A stretch of 64,000 nucleotides of DNA from Megamerina dolium (taxonomy: Eukaryota > Arthropoda > Insecta > Diptera > Megamerinidae): positions 34,096,055 to 34,160,054 of the forward strand of contig OY978529.1 of NCBI GenBank assembly GCA_963854835.1, written 5' to 3'. The translations under genes were made by a program, and so were the position numbers. The notes below the pieces were generated by a model. It ran no database searches and had not been told where the DNA came from. It saw only the letters and a list, made by a program, of their open reading frames with translations. Position 1 is the first letter of the stretch, and each line of letters opens with the position of its first letter. This document shows positions 36,168 to 47,277 of the stretch, piece after piece.

Positions 36168-37359
36168 CAATATATTCTATTAGATTTCTTCAGCATTGTT
36201 TTAAAAAATGTATATTTTTTTTTTCATTTGCCTGCCACTATTGCGCATAATTTATATTTTCGTATGCTTTTATTTTCTTGTTATCGGTCAAAAGGTGTGT
36301 ATTATTTTATGTGGCTGGTTTTTGTTTAAATGTAAATATGCATATGTATGTATGAGAGTTGCTTCATATATATTGCGACGAATATTATATTGTTGCGATC
36401 GTTTTCGCGAATATTCTTTCTGAAATATTTGAAGCACTTTTTTTTGTGTCGACTTTGTGGTCTCACTACTTATCACTATGGGTTGTAAAGCTTAATTCAT
36501 TCCGAATGCTATATTTGGGTACAATTTGACTTTGTACATATTTGAAGTTATTTTATTTGATAAAAAAAAAAAAAAGAATTTAATTTCATACTCGTATCTA
36601 TGCACTTAAATTAATAGCAAGACAATCAGTCTGACTTTTTTATTAACATTATATTCTTTTTCTTTTCTTTTCTTTTTTTATTTTTTTTTTTTTTAATTAT
36701 CGCTTATAAATGCTTATTATGAACATTGTAGTGTGGTTCTTTATTTATTTTATTTACCACATTATTATGTTAAGAGATATGCAAGTACTTACACACACAG
36801 TGATTGACATTCTTATAATGCCATTTTTTATCTAATCATCAAAACTTGGAAGATAAATGCATTTAAGATTTCTTACATATCACTTTATTAAATATGGCAA
36901 CATTTTCCCTTATATATATTTTGTATAAATAATTCGATCGATTGGTATATAGCTTTAAGTGGACACCCCCCAAAAGATCCATTTAAGCCAGTATTTGTGG
37001 TGATAGCATAGGTGACAGCGATGCCATTTCAGTTTCAATTGAATAGAAACAGGTGATGTGCAGTCTGGCAATTCCATGGACAGTTTGTTGAAAAGGCTTC
37101 CAACGTAGGGCCGGTTTGGCCACATTGTCGTTACTGTCACTTCCCTTTACGGATCTCAGATGCAGTGTCAATCTGTCGTGTTACCTGTTGGATATTGTTC
37201 CAGGCCAGAAGATTCACAGGATTCGCTAAAGACAGCGGTTGATGAATATCTGCAGGCGATTCCTTTTCAGGTGGTGTAACGATATTGCAAAACGGACTTG
37301 ACGCTCGACTTGAAAATGCATAGTTTGCATTCTGCTATATAACGCAAGTTCCACCCATA
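36168..37359. other. No gene recognised
   Basis: T-rich runs near 36120-36130 and 36670-36690. 36950-37270 is less AT-rich and has minus-strand frames, which look transposon-derived but carry no motif I know. Confidence 0.4.
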
Positions 37360-37690
37360 TCCAGACCTTAAGGTGTTTTCAATACAAAATAAACAACAAA
37401 AAATAAACCCATAACTGAACAGAATCGCCTCTAAATTGGTAAATTGTATGACTGGCCGCCATTGGTTTTTCCTCGTCAACATTATTATCTTCTAGATCCA
37501 CTTCTTAAGGGGACTGCCATACAAAATGACCGAAAAAACATATGAAAATCGACAAGTAATCCCAGAAATCGCCCCTAGATCGGTGACTGACCACCCCCAT
37601 TAATGTACTTATCTCCTATTTCTATGCCTTAAGTGGACTCCTATACGAAATTGATGATTTTGTAAAAATCTGTAAAGTAAGGCGAAATGA
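37360..37690 (+). repeat. Second-family tandem array, short copy
   Basis: Three worn units with 'CTTAAGGKGNNTNCCATACAAAATG' near 37370, 37505 and 37628, and 'AATCGCCCCTAGATCGGTGA' between. Same family as 23.2 and 30.0 kb. Confidence 0.65.
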
Positions 37691-37782
37691 TTCGATTTGT
37701 ATGTTTTTCGCCAAGCCCGATAATCAAAAATTATGCTCCATACAATTTAGCACAACTTGATGAATATTGTATCAACTACAGG

Positions 37783-38420
37783 ATGTTTTTTTTAAGAGAT
37801 ACAGAATTATAAATTGAAATAACAACCCCAATTATCAGGGAAATGTGCAATTTTTCAAATCAATCGATAGATAGCTTCGTAACATTAATAATAGCAAATT
37901 ATTTCGAACATATGGTCACCACGGGGGCATCTGGGGTACGTGATGTTGATGTCGATGTGGGAACAAAAAACAAATTATTAGGTATGGCTCTATACCGGTT
38001 GCCATTACCGATAACGATTTCTTTGATTTTAAAAAGTATGGCCCAATTATGCTTCTGGCCCAAAACACTGCAGCAAAGAGTGATTGTTTCAAAGTAAATC
38101 TTGAGATGATATGACTATTTGCTTATTCACAATATCACTGAGCCACAAGTGACCCTCATCACAGGATAGAATTTCATTATAAAACAGTTGATCGACTTCC
38201 AAACCGTTCAAGCGACCAATTACTGAAGTCCTGTCGAAAGAAGTGGTGCGATGCTTTTAATTTCTGCACCAATTGACAATCTTTGCGTTAACTCTTTCAC
38301 AAAGTAGATGGGTGCAAGAAAAGTTCTTCTTGCGTACGTTGATGAATCGATTAATTTAGCTCCTCTACTACAGTGGTCTCATTCGCGGCGCAATGTCTTT
38401 AGTGCATGGATGTCCAAAAT
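37783..38420 (-). mobile_element. Decayed mariner-like transposon, minus strand
   Basis: One end at about 37783 (ACAGGATGTTTTTTTTAAGA) resembles the ends of the 35330 copy. On the minus strand, broken frames carry NEILSCDEGHLWLSDIVNKQ near 38170-38110 and then SIIGPYFFK-like and GNGNRYR-like text toward 37950, in the order of the same transposase. Stops in every frame. The far end was not located. Confidence 0.6.
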
Positions 38421-38559
38421 ACTAAAATTAGTGCAAAACTTTTAAATAGTGTTGGGAGTAGATTGTCCGATAACGGATTAGGCGACTACTTACTGAAGAT
38501 TTATTTTTTACGCGCTAAAACATAAAGCTATTGAACTAAACCTTGGCATCTAAAGTTAC

Positions 38560-38840
38560 TCTGATGGCAGAGTGGTATGGTGGTGTTATCGCGAGGGAAC
38601 GTGTCTACCTGCCTCAACCGAGTCATGTAGTTTCTTCTGCGCACTATGTGATGGCACCTTCACTCTGTAATAATGGTGCCATCATGTAGCTAGTTCTGTT
38701 TGCTATGTGATGTCACCTCCATTCTTCAATGGGTTCTTCCCCGTGACGACCACCGGGCACCGAGTCTTCTTGGCACCCACTGGGAGGCGGCTAAAGCGAG
38801 TGGCGAAAACCAACTCAGTTAGAGGTTGTGCGTTGGGCTT
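38560..38840. other. GC-richer patch of unknown origin
   Basis: CGACCACCGGGCACCGAG and 'TGGGAGGCGGCTAAAGCG' stand out against AT-rich flanks. ATGTGATG-C-ACCT text occurs twice (38647, 38705). It looks like a retroelement 5' fragment, but I cannot name it. Confidence 0.35.
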
Positions 38841-38879
38841 GGGACTCGCCAATGAAAAATCAAATCGTCAAATGCGCGA

Positions 38880-39890
38880 AATTGAATGAAAGCCACGCCT
38901 ACCTGCTATACAAAAGTATGTTGTTGAATATGTTTTTCTCGTTTTACTCACGAAAATATAAAGCTGCCGTAATAAAAGTTTGAGGTGTAAAGTTATTCTG
39001 ATGCAACAATAGATATATTTGAAAATGGGCGTAATTGGATGAAAGCCACGCCTACCTTCCATACAAAACTAGATTCTTAAATGTATTTTTCTCACTTTAC
39101 GCTTAAAAATATGAAGATCTCAAGCTGAAATTTGATACTTGCAATTATTTTTACTAATTACTAAACATATTTGAAAATGGGCGTAATTGGATGAAAGCCA
39201 CGCCTACCTTCCATACAGAAATATGTTCTTGAATGTGTTTTTCTCACTTTACGCACAAAAGTATGAAGATATCAAGCTGAAATTTGATACTTGCAATTAT
39301 TTTTATCAATTACTAAGCATATTTGACAATGGGCGTAATTGGATGAAAGCCACGCCTACCTTCCATACAGAAATATGCTCTTGAATGCGTTTTTCTCACT
39401 TTACGCTAAAAAATATGAAGTTCTCAAGCTGAAATTTGATACTTGCAATTATTTTTACTAATTACTAAACATATTTGAAAATGGGCGTAATTGAATGAAA
39501 GCCACGCCTACCTTCCATACAGAAATATGCTCTTGAATGTGTTTTTCTCACTTTACGCTCAAAAATACGAAGTTCTCAAGCTAAAATTTAATACTTACAA
39601 TAATTTTTACTAATTACTAAACATATTTGAAAATGGGCGTAATTGGATGAAAGCCAAGTCTACCTTCCATACAGAAATAGGCTCTTGAATGTGTTTTTTC
39701 ACATTTAACGTACGAAAATATAAAGCTATCGAACTAAAAGGTTTCATTTAAGCTTACTCTGATGACATAATAAACATATTTGAAAATTGGCGTAATTGGA
39801 TAAAATGTACACCTACCTCCCATACAAATGTAGTATGTTCTTGAATGTGTTTCTCACACTTTACGTACGTATTACCGAAATGAAGCATTC
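38880..39890 (-). repeat. Well-preserved tandem array, seven units of about 152 bp
   Basis: GAAAGCCACGCCTACC recurs near 38888, 39042, 39194, 39346, 39498, with changed copies near 39650 and 39802, giving spacings of 151-155 bp. The unit also has TTTTTCTCACTTTACGC, AAATATGAAG, TCAAGCTGAAATTTGATACT and ATATTTGAAAATGGGCGTAA. The reverse complement carries the sub-motifs of the 7.1 and 25.4 kb arrays. Inner units are nearly identical, unlike the other arrays. Confidence 0.9.
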
Positions 39891-42235
39891 CCAATTTTTT
39901 GACTATTTTTGAGACTTGAAAAAATCAAGAAATTTCAATAACGTTTCTGTTTACCAATAATAACATTTATTTAATAAATTTTTCAATAAACAATATTAAT
40001 ATAAATTATAACTTATATAAAGGTAGAATTAAATAAATCATGTTTTCAAATTTTTCAAAATTTTTCTCTCATTTATATTATATATGCTATAACTATGTAT
40101 GTATTCATATGTATTAACAATGCTCATATCTTACATGTATATGTATGTGTGTGTGCTTGTGTGTGAAAACATACTTTATATCTTGTATATATTATAAATA
40201 TCATATAATGTAATAGTCGGCGAGGAGGTTAGTTATAGTAATAATAACTACTTTCACTAACAACTTCAACATACAACAATTTTCATTTATTACAAATATT
40301 TGTATTATATTTAAAAGATATAGTATATGATAAGCTCTCACACACACACACATACATACACATTTACATAACTTTAGTGTCTAATATAGACAAATATTTA
40401 TATAACAATGAGGTCGTTACAAATGGGGGGGTTTTCTTTTTTTATTTATATGGCGTCGTCGTCGTCGTCGTCATTTTCTTATTCAAATTTTAACAATTTT
40501 CGTAACAATTTTGCGCATTTTTATTTTTTTATTTTCTCTTATAACATCAAAATGAAGCATTTATTATTAATTATATGTAATGAAATTATTATTATATTAT
40601 TTTTTATTTTTATTTCATATATGAATTTGTATATTAAAAAAAATGCATTTGTCCCCTCTTCAAATTAAGGTGACTTTTTTTGCAGTTGCTGCTGATGATT
40701 CAGTCTCATCCACTATTAAATTAACAATAGATTTTTTTTCTTCTCAATTTTTTATTATACGAGCTTTGATAAAATGCGACGAGAATTTCATTTAGATTTC
40801 ATAGCAATGATTTATTGGAAATTTTTCCAACCGACCTATGTCAAATATCAGTGTTATTCGATGTAAACGTCATTTTTTTGACAGATTACTATGTATGGCA
40901 TCGATCGGCATATGCCTCACTGCTTATTTGTTGTCTTACTTTTAAACAAAATTCAGACTAGAAGCTGTCAACAGCTAACATATTTCTCTAATTTAATACC
41001 CTCTGACTTTATGCTTTTTTAAGTCAAAAAACCTTTAAAAATGACATTTGCATGCCATAGAAAATATTAAAACAATAAAAGTTACTGCTACATTTCAAAA
41101 GTGTCGTTAGCAAATTAGTTTTCAAAACAAAATGTTAAATTTTATACAAAAATAGTTAAATCGGTTTCCAAATTAAAGCCCACGAAACTCTAAAATAATC
41201 ATTTTGCTCTTTTTATCAAATCTCGTATTTATTATTTATGTATTTTTTAATTATCCCTTCCTGTTTAGTACAAAGAGCATTTTTTTTTAAATTGCTTTAG
41301 TTATAAAACTGCAAAAAATCGGTTAATAAATCATTACTTAGAATAATTTATATGTAAGGTTGTATAGGTTTTAAACAAAAACAATATCAATAAGTTAATA
41401 TTTCTATATAACTATCGCTATCTTAAAAAAAAAAGACCTTAACAAAGTTGATAAAATAGGAAAATAGAGGATAAAACATGGTAGTAACTGATGTATCTTC
41501 TTGACCACTCTTGACTACTCTTAATATATTCCTTAGAACAACAATTTGTCAAAAATTATACGATATATTGCATTTTAATTGAAAATATCTGAAAGAAATG
41601 CAGATTGCGCACTCACGTACACTTGTGACGTCATTATAAAGAGAACATACAATTTAAACGAAATATCATTACTCCCTTTTTATGCGCTCGTTATATTAAA
41701 AAAAGTAGTCTGCCGTGGAAATCATTTTCCAAAAAAATCAATATTTTTTTGGAAAATATTGATTTTAATTCGTGTATCTTTTCAATATCATTTAACTTGC
41801 TGGTGTCACACGTGTCATGAAATCATATCAATATGCTGCGTAATCTTTACTATATTTTTTACGTGTACAATTATCATGGTTTCATGATTCCTATGAATAT
41901 TGCGATATATGTATATCGTATATATTGTATTTGCAAAATGAAAAAGAGAGTCCTTGTATCTGTTTTTTATATTATCTAACTGATATTTTTTAGCAGTCTA
42001 GCTGCTGTTTTTTTTTTTTTAAATCTCACTATAAAATGCTATCGCTTTTAACAACATTCCAATATCAATATTGCAATTTCTTTTTCTCATTGTTATTAAA
42101 TTATAGAAATTATTTACAGATACTCGAAATATATACTCTGATTGCCCACTCTCTTAATTACATAATTAAAATGTTGTGTTGTTGTTCATATTGTTTCTCA
42201 AAGAGTTGTCTCTCTTTTTTCAGTCCATACTCTTT
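39891..42235. other. Gene-free AT-rich stretch with microsatellites
   Basis: (CA)n near 40339-40363, (TCG)n at 40454-40471 and a 14-bp inverted repeat with short loop near 41734-41766. It may include the 3' UTR of the minus-strand exon at 42236. No gene seen. Confidence 0.5.
40454..40471. repeat. (TCG)n microsatellite
   Basis: About six TCG units in AT-rich DNA. Confidence 0.9.
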
Positions 42236-42468
42236 TTACCCATGTTGTTTGGAGACGTCTACAGAAGACGTTTCCTCTTCCTTCTCTACCCGCTCTTCAT
42301 TCTTCTCCTCTTCCTCTTCCTCCTCTTCAGCACCTTCACAAATACTTTCATGATGTACACGTGATTCACGTTTTCGTATATAATTGATCAATGGTCGTTT
42401 TTTCTGCTCCTTACAGAAGGGACATTGTTTTTTCAGTGCTTTTTCCGATTTTATTTGTTGACATTTTT
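42236..42468 (-). CDS. Candidate 3' terminal exon, CPFC motif and acidic tail
   Basis: On the minus strand an acceptor CTTTGCAG is followed by 2 nt plus 76 codons and a TAA stop. The product starts KCQQIKSEKALKKQCPFCKE, continues KKRPLINYIRKRES and ends with a Glu8 run and other acidic residues to SKQHG. The Cys...Cys-x2-Cys spacing could hold a metal ion. The phase (1) matches the donor of the 53829-53982 exon: that junction would give Glu and an open product of about 127 residues. No family recognised. The coding look (long open frame, non-repetitive basic part, good polypyrimidine tract) is better than for the 29279-29472 exon. Confidence 0.55.
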
Positions 42469-42724
42469 CTGCAAAGAAAAAAAAAAAGGAATTAATTTAA
42501 AAAGAAAGTCAAATTTCTTATATTTAAACATATATTCTTAAATTGAATTTCGAAATTTGTTCTATTAGCATCGAAAAAATTAATTAAAGCAAATGTTTTT
42601 GTTTCTGTGAGACAAAGGAACAACAATAATATAAAGCACTAACGTTTTCACTAACTAAAATACCACAAACTTTGAAATGAATTTCAAAAACAATTCAGTA
42701 GTTATGTGACAAATGCGCCGAAAG

Positions 42725-42850
42725 TAAGGTTAGGTTAGGTTATTGCGGCTATCCTCGGAGAGGACACACTTAAGCCAGATAGGCCCTTTGTGGTACGACC
42801 GAGCTTCTCTTTCAGTACTATTAAATTTGGACAGTATTAGAAGGGACGAA
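42725..42850 (-). mobile_element. Retroelement 3' end joining SINE-like and (AACCT)n-tail sequence
   Basis: On the minus strand it reads GTCCCTTCTAATACTGTCC (as in SINE copy 3), then GAGAAGCTCGG, then GGGCCTATCTGGCTTAAGTG and ends in AACCTAACCTTA. It joins the middle of the SINE to the tail of the LINE-like 3' end. Confidence 0.6.
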
Positions 42851-43009
42851 GTTTTATTAGGTACACTACTTTCCCTGAGCTTTGCCAAAAGTGTTATTAC
42901 AAGAAGCTGAAGGCATAAATCGTGGTAAATCATCTGATGGTATGGCGAAAATCTATTAAATAAGGTATGAATTGCTTGACTGTGCTTCTTATTCAGTAGA
43001 TCTAGACAC

Positions 43010-43205
43010 AAGCGAATTTACTAAGTGGTTATTGGTTTTCTTTCTGATCTGTACCGAATATCGAAAATATTTTTTTTCGAGTGTACCGATTGGGCAATTG
43101 ACATTTCTTCTGGCAGTAACAATTTGCCATGACAATGCTGAGAAAAAGTGATATTACAAGGGTTCTGTCGTTCGCACGTCACTAAAACTGCCATATTTTT
43201 TTTTT
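43010..43205 (+). mobile_element. Strongly decayed SINE copy
   Basis: 'AAGTGGTTATTGG', TTCTGATCTGTA, ATATCGAAAATATTTTTTTT, GGCAGTAACAATTTGCCATG and AAAAAGTGATATTACAAGGG follow the SINE order, with the B box deleted. Confidence 0.6.
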
Positions 43206-44275
43206 CAAGCTAAAAGTTGTGCTCGTAGAACAGAGATTTTCGTCAAACGCGGAGCCCTGATCTTCGAAAATAATTATTTTACAGAGAGAAAGGTTTTTTT
43301 TTGTTCGAGACCACGCCCAGTCAGTACTATCTTACTATTCTGGGCTCACCAAACAGTACGCCTACGTACTAAACCCTTAAATCCGCCTTCGAGTACTATT
43401 TGCAGGGGTTAAAGAGATAGGGGCGCTACTGGCAGAAGAGACTAAGTGAGAAAATAATTTTTTGAAACCTGTTGTATCAAATTTTCAGACCCTCAGCTTG
43501 AAATTAGCTAAATTAAATACTGTTATAGAGTTTAACATGCACATCAATACTGGAAGTAAACCATGGTTCGTATGTATTACACGTTATTTTCATAGCATCG
43601 TTGAATTCGAATTTTAAGGGTGGTAAAATGGCAACATAGCCGAGTACGTATGTGTCATGCGAACGAGGTCAACCACTTTATTGACAGGGTTACAAATAAT
43701 TTACCCCATTTTAATTGTGTCTACGACATTAACAATTAAGTTTATATTAAATACTTATATGGCTTTGTGCAAAGTATTGACGTGAGATGTGAACTTTTAA
43801 GGTTTATAACTGTTGTTTTCAATGCACGAGTGTATATACTCAAACGACAGTATGGCGCCAAAAACATTGTTGCCAACATTAATATCGTAAGTGTCGTTTG
43901 ATGTGGTGCGAGTTTTTGCTGTGTATGCTGCTTCTGTCACGTATTCATTCATAAATACAAGCGAAGCATGTTTCCGTTGTATTTTATATGATTTGACCTT
44001 AAAAATAGTGTTAATATTGGAAATGAAATAGTAAACAAAACCACTTGTTTCGTCTATAAATAAATAATATCATTGATTTAGAAAAACAAAAAATAAACAA
44101 AAATATAAAAACTACTCGATGCTTTTACGTTTTTGAACTACTTACTAACATACCTAACAGATTTCATATATTTTGTTTTGAAAAAAAATATCATATCTTC
44201 AAAAATGTATAATAGATTGGAATTTCTTATCGTACTACAAAGTGTATATCTACTCTATTTGTGTATACATATATA
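43206..44275. other. No gene seen
   Basis: 43240-43440 has a balanced composition (GGTTAAAGAGATAGGGGCGC and similar) without a recognisable frame; the rest is AT-rich. Confidence 0.45.
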
Positions 44276-44799
44276 CATGGTGCGACAACTATGTATTAAG
44301 ACTGTCTCTAGAAAACACAATTAAAACACGATATCAGCTAATTTTTCGGTATATTTATTCGAAATATTCTCCTCCTGATTCAATACACTTGTTACATCGA
44401 TTTAATAGTGATTCCAACTCGTGTTCCAGCTCATTTTTCGGAATTGCCTCCAGTGCCTTTGTCGATGCCCGTTGTATGGTCTGAATGTCATCAAAAAAGC
44501 ATCCTTTCAACTTGAATTTCAGTTTTGGGAACAAAAAGAAGTCGCACGGTGCCAAATCAGGTGAATACGGCGGGTGATTCAACACACAGACCTGATTCCG
44601 AGCCAAAAATTGACGAACAATGAGTGCTGTGTGTTAAATTTCATGTTAAATGAATGTCAATAAACATTAAATGTCAACCAAATGCCATGACAGTTAGTAG
44701 AGGAAGGTTGAAGCTTCAAAACGCATGTGCTCACACATAGATGGCGCGCTTGGTTGCTGAGATATGATTCGAGTCTTAATACATAATTGTCGCACGTTG
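44276..44799 (-). mobile_element. Internally deleted mariner, 524 bp
   Basis: Inverted ends with GTGCGACAACTATGTATTAA (near 44280) and its counterpart before 44799 (one mismatch over that stretch), flanked by TA. The minus strand encodes only the transposase C-terminus: YSPDLAPCDFFLFPKLK with the last catalytic Asp region, ending CIESGGEYFE. The remainder of the transposase is missing, so the copy is non-autonomous. Confidence 0.88.
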
Positions 44800-44801
44800 T
44801 A

Positions 44802-45329
44802 TTTTAAACAATAATAAATAACAGCAATTAAAAATATGATTAAGAATGACACATGCTGCCTCAGGGTTAGGAGTGAAATTTTGTATAATAAAATGTTGAC
44901 ATTGAAAATAATGCGCAAAAAAATAAAAAGGAAAAAGATATAAATACTTTAAAGACACTTTTATTATTCTTAGATTAGTGGGATGATTTGCGTTTGTATT
45001 CCGTTTCAAATGTTGTCTCGAAAAAATCGGTAATAGTTTTGAAAATTTCCAAAATATTCGCGATATTTTTGTATGAAAATCCAACGTTGCAGTTCGTTGC
45101 AAACGGTTTTTGTGAAATTTTCGAATAATGAAGTCAAAATTATATTTTTTTAAAAGTAGCAAACAATGACATTATTGTCATAAGCTGCTAAAAAGTACCG
45201 AAAAGCTGATTTTTTGACTTCTTTTATGACAAATTACAATTAAATCAATTTTCGAACATAGTTTTTTTTATTTTGCATAAATATACAACTAACTATCTGA
45301 AATTGAATATATGATACTTTTTTTCTATT
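44802..45329. other. No gene seen
   Basis: AT-rich; a 128-codon minus frame overlaps the mariner end and looks accidental. Confidence 0.45.
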
Positions 45330-46700
45330 TACGAATCGAAGCATATTCGAAATAGATATGTTTTTTCGCACTGTTCGAGCCATTGAGATGAAACTCGGGT
45401 AATAAGATTATTTTTAGCAACAAATATAAATTTTCGAAAATGGATGTTATCGAATGATATTACTTTGCATACAAAAGTATGCTTTCGAATATATTTTTTT
45501 TAACATGATGACTGAACATAAATTAAATTTTTGCAACATATATTGAATTTTGAAAAATGGGTGCAATTGGATGAAAATTCCAACTACTCTGCATACTAAA
45601 ATTTAATTTCGAACATATGTTTTTTCACACTATACATGAAAATATTAAGCCATTGAGCTGAAATTTTTTTAATAACATAATTTTTTTACCAAGAGATAAT
45701 AAATTTTCAAAATGTATGTAATGTATGTAGTTTGCATATAAAAATATGCTTTCGAAAATATGTTTTTTAACATTGTGATTGAAAATAAATTAAATGTTTG
45801 CAACAAATAATGAATTTTGTGGTAATTGTTTAATCAAATGAAAATTCCAACTATTTTACGTAAGAAAACATATTTTCGAACATACGTTTTTTTCACACTG
45901 TGCATGAAAATGTTGAGCCCCATTTAGATGAAATGCGATTAATAACATTATTTTTTACCAAAGAATAATGCATTTTAGAAAAAGGATGCAATTAAATGAA
46001 AATTCCACCTACTTTGCACACAAAAGTATTATTTCGAATATTTGATTTTTGGCATTAAGAATGAAAATATATAGCTATTAACATGAAACTCTACTAAGGA
46101 ATGATACATTTATAAAAGGCATGTAATCGAATGAAAATTCCACTTCGCATACGAAAATATAATTTCGAAGATATGTTTTTTCGCACTTTGCATACCAAAA
46201 TATGTTTTCGAATCAATGTTTTTTGACATTGCCCACGATCTAATACTTGGTATACAAAATATTTTTTATCAATGAATATTGAATATTTAAAATTTGTGTA
46301 AGCAACTGATAATTTCATTTACATTGCATACAAAAATATGTTTTCGAATATTCATTTTTTGAAATTGTGCATGCAACTAGAAAGCCATTGAGTTGCTACT
46401 AGATTCATAAAATTACTTTTACTGACAAATAGGTGTTTTTGTTTTCGAATATATGATTTGTGACAATATGCATGAAAATATTAAGTCATAGAGCCGAAAC
46501 TTGGCGTATACGATTTTTTTCATCAATGAGCAACGAATTTGAAAAATTGTTCAAATGATATGAAAATTATTCACAAAAATGTTTTGCGAATAAATGTTTT
46601 TTTATTTTTTTCATGATACTCGATGATATTTGTTTGTTTTGTGTACACTTTGCATTCAAAAAATATTTTCAATTTTTTCATTATATTCGAGGATATTTAA
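45330..46700 (-). repeat. Degenerate tandem array, about 150 bp period
   Basis: 'TTTCGAA.ATATGTTTTTT', 'GCCATTGAGNTGAAA', 'GGATGAAAATTCCAACTA' and TTGCATACAAAAGTATG-like text recur through the block about nine times with heavy divergence. Orientation is as in 38880-39890, opposite to 7.1 and 25.4 kb. Confidence 0.75.
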
Positions 46701-46762
46701 GCTTAATTATTATTGAAACAAATATGTATCTTACGCGAATTTTGTTGATTTTGTAAAAACTA

Positions 46763-47277
46763 TATGGTAATATATTACTTACTTACTTACTTATGTGGCC
46801 ATAACAACCGAATATCGATTTAGGCCGAAAATAACATGCTTCGCCAGCCATCTCTGTTCTTCGCTAGCTGGCGCCAGTTAGAAATTCCAAGCGCCATCAG
46901 GTTCTCCAGTACTTGGTCTTTCCACCGGAGGTTTGGTCTTCCTCTTTTGCGTCGTCCTCCAGCGGGTTCCGAATATAACACCTTCTTAGCTGGAGCGTGT
47001 TCTTCCATTCGCTCGACATGACCTAGCCAGCGCAGCCGCTGGATTTTGATGCGCTTTACTATGTCAATATCGGCATACAGCTCGTACAGCTCATGGTTGT
47101 ACCTTATTCGGTACTCACCACCAACGCAAATAGGTCCAAAGATCTTGCGTAGGACTTTTCTCTCGAAAACTCCAAGTATTCGCTCATCCGAGGTGGAAAT
47201 TGTCCAGGCTTCAGCGCCATATGTTAGGACAGGCATGATGAGAGACTTGTAGTAATGAGACTATGGTAATATATTAC
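46763..47277 (-). mobile_element. 5'-truncated RTE-like LINE with 16-bp target duplication
   Basis: TATGGTAATATATTAC flanks both sides (46763-46778 and 47262-47277). Between them, on the minus strand, lies an intact frame for the ORF2 C-terminus, about 138 residues (MPVLTYGAEAWTISTSDERI at the start, then RLRWLGHVERM, GRPNLRWKDQVLENL, ending RDGWRSMLFSA). The 3' end carries a short AAGT repeat, typical of RTE-like elements. 5' truncation and exact duplication fit target-primed insertion, and the open frame marks it as recent. Confidence 0.88.

Noticed and set aside
38880..39890. CRISPR array
   Set aside because: Units of 152 bp are similar along their whole length with no repeat-spacer pattern, and the DNA is eukaryotic.
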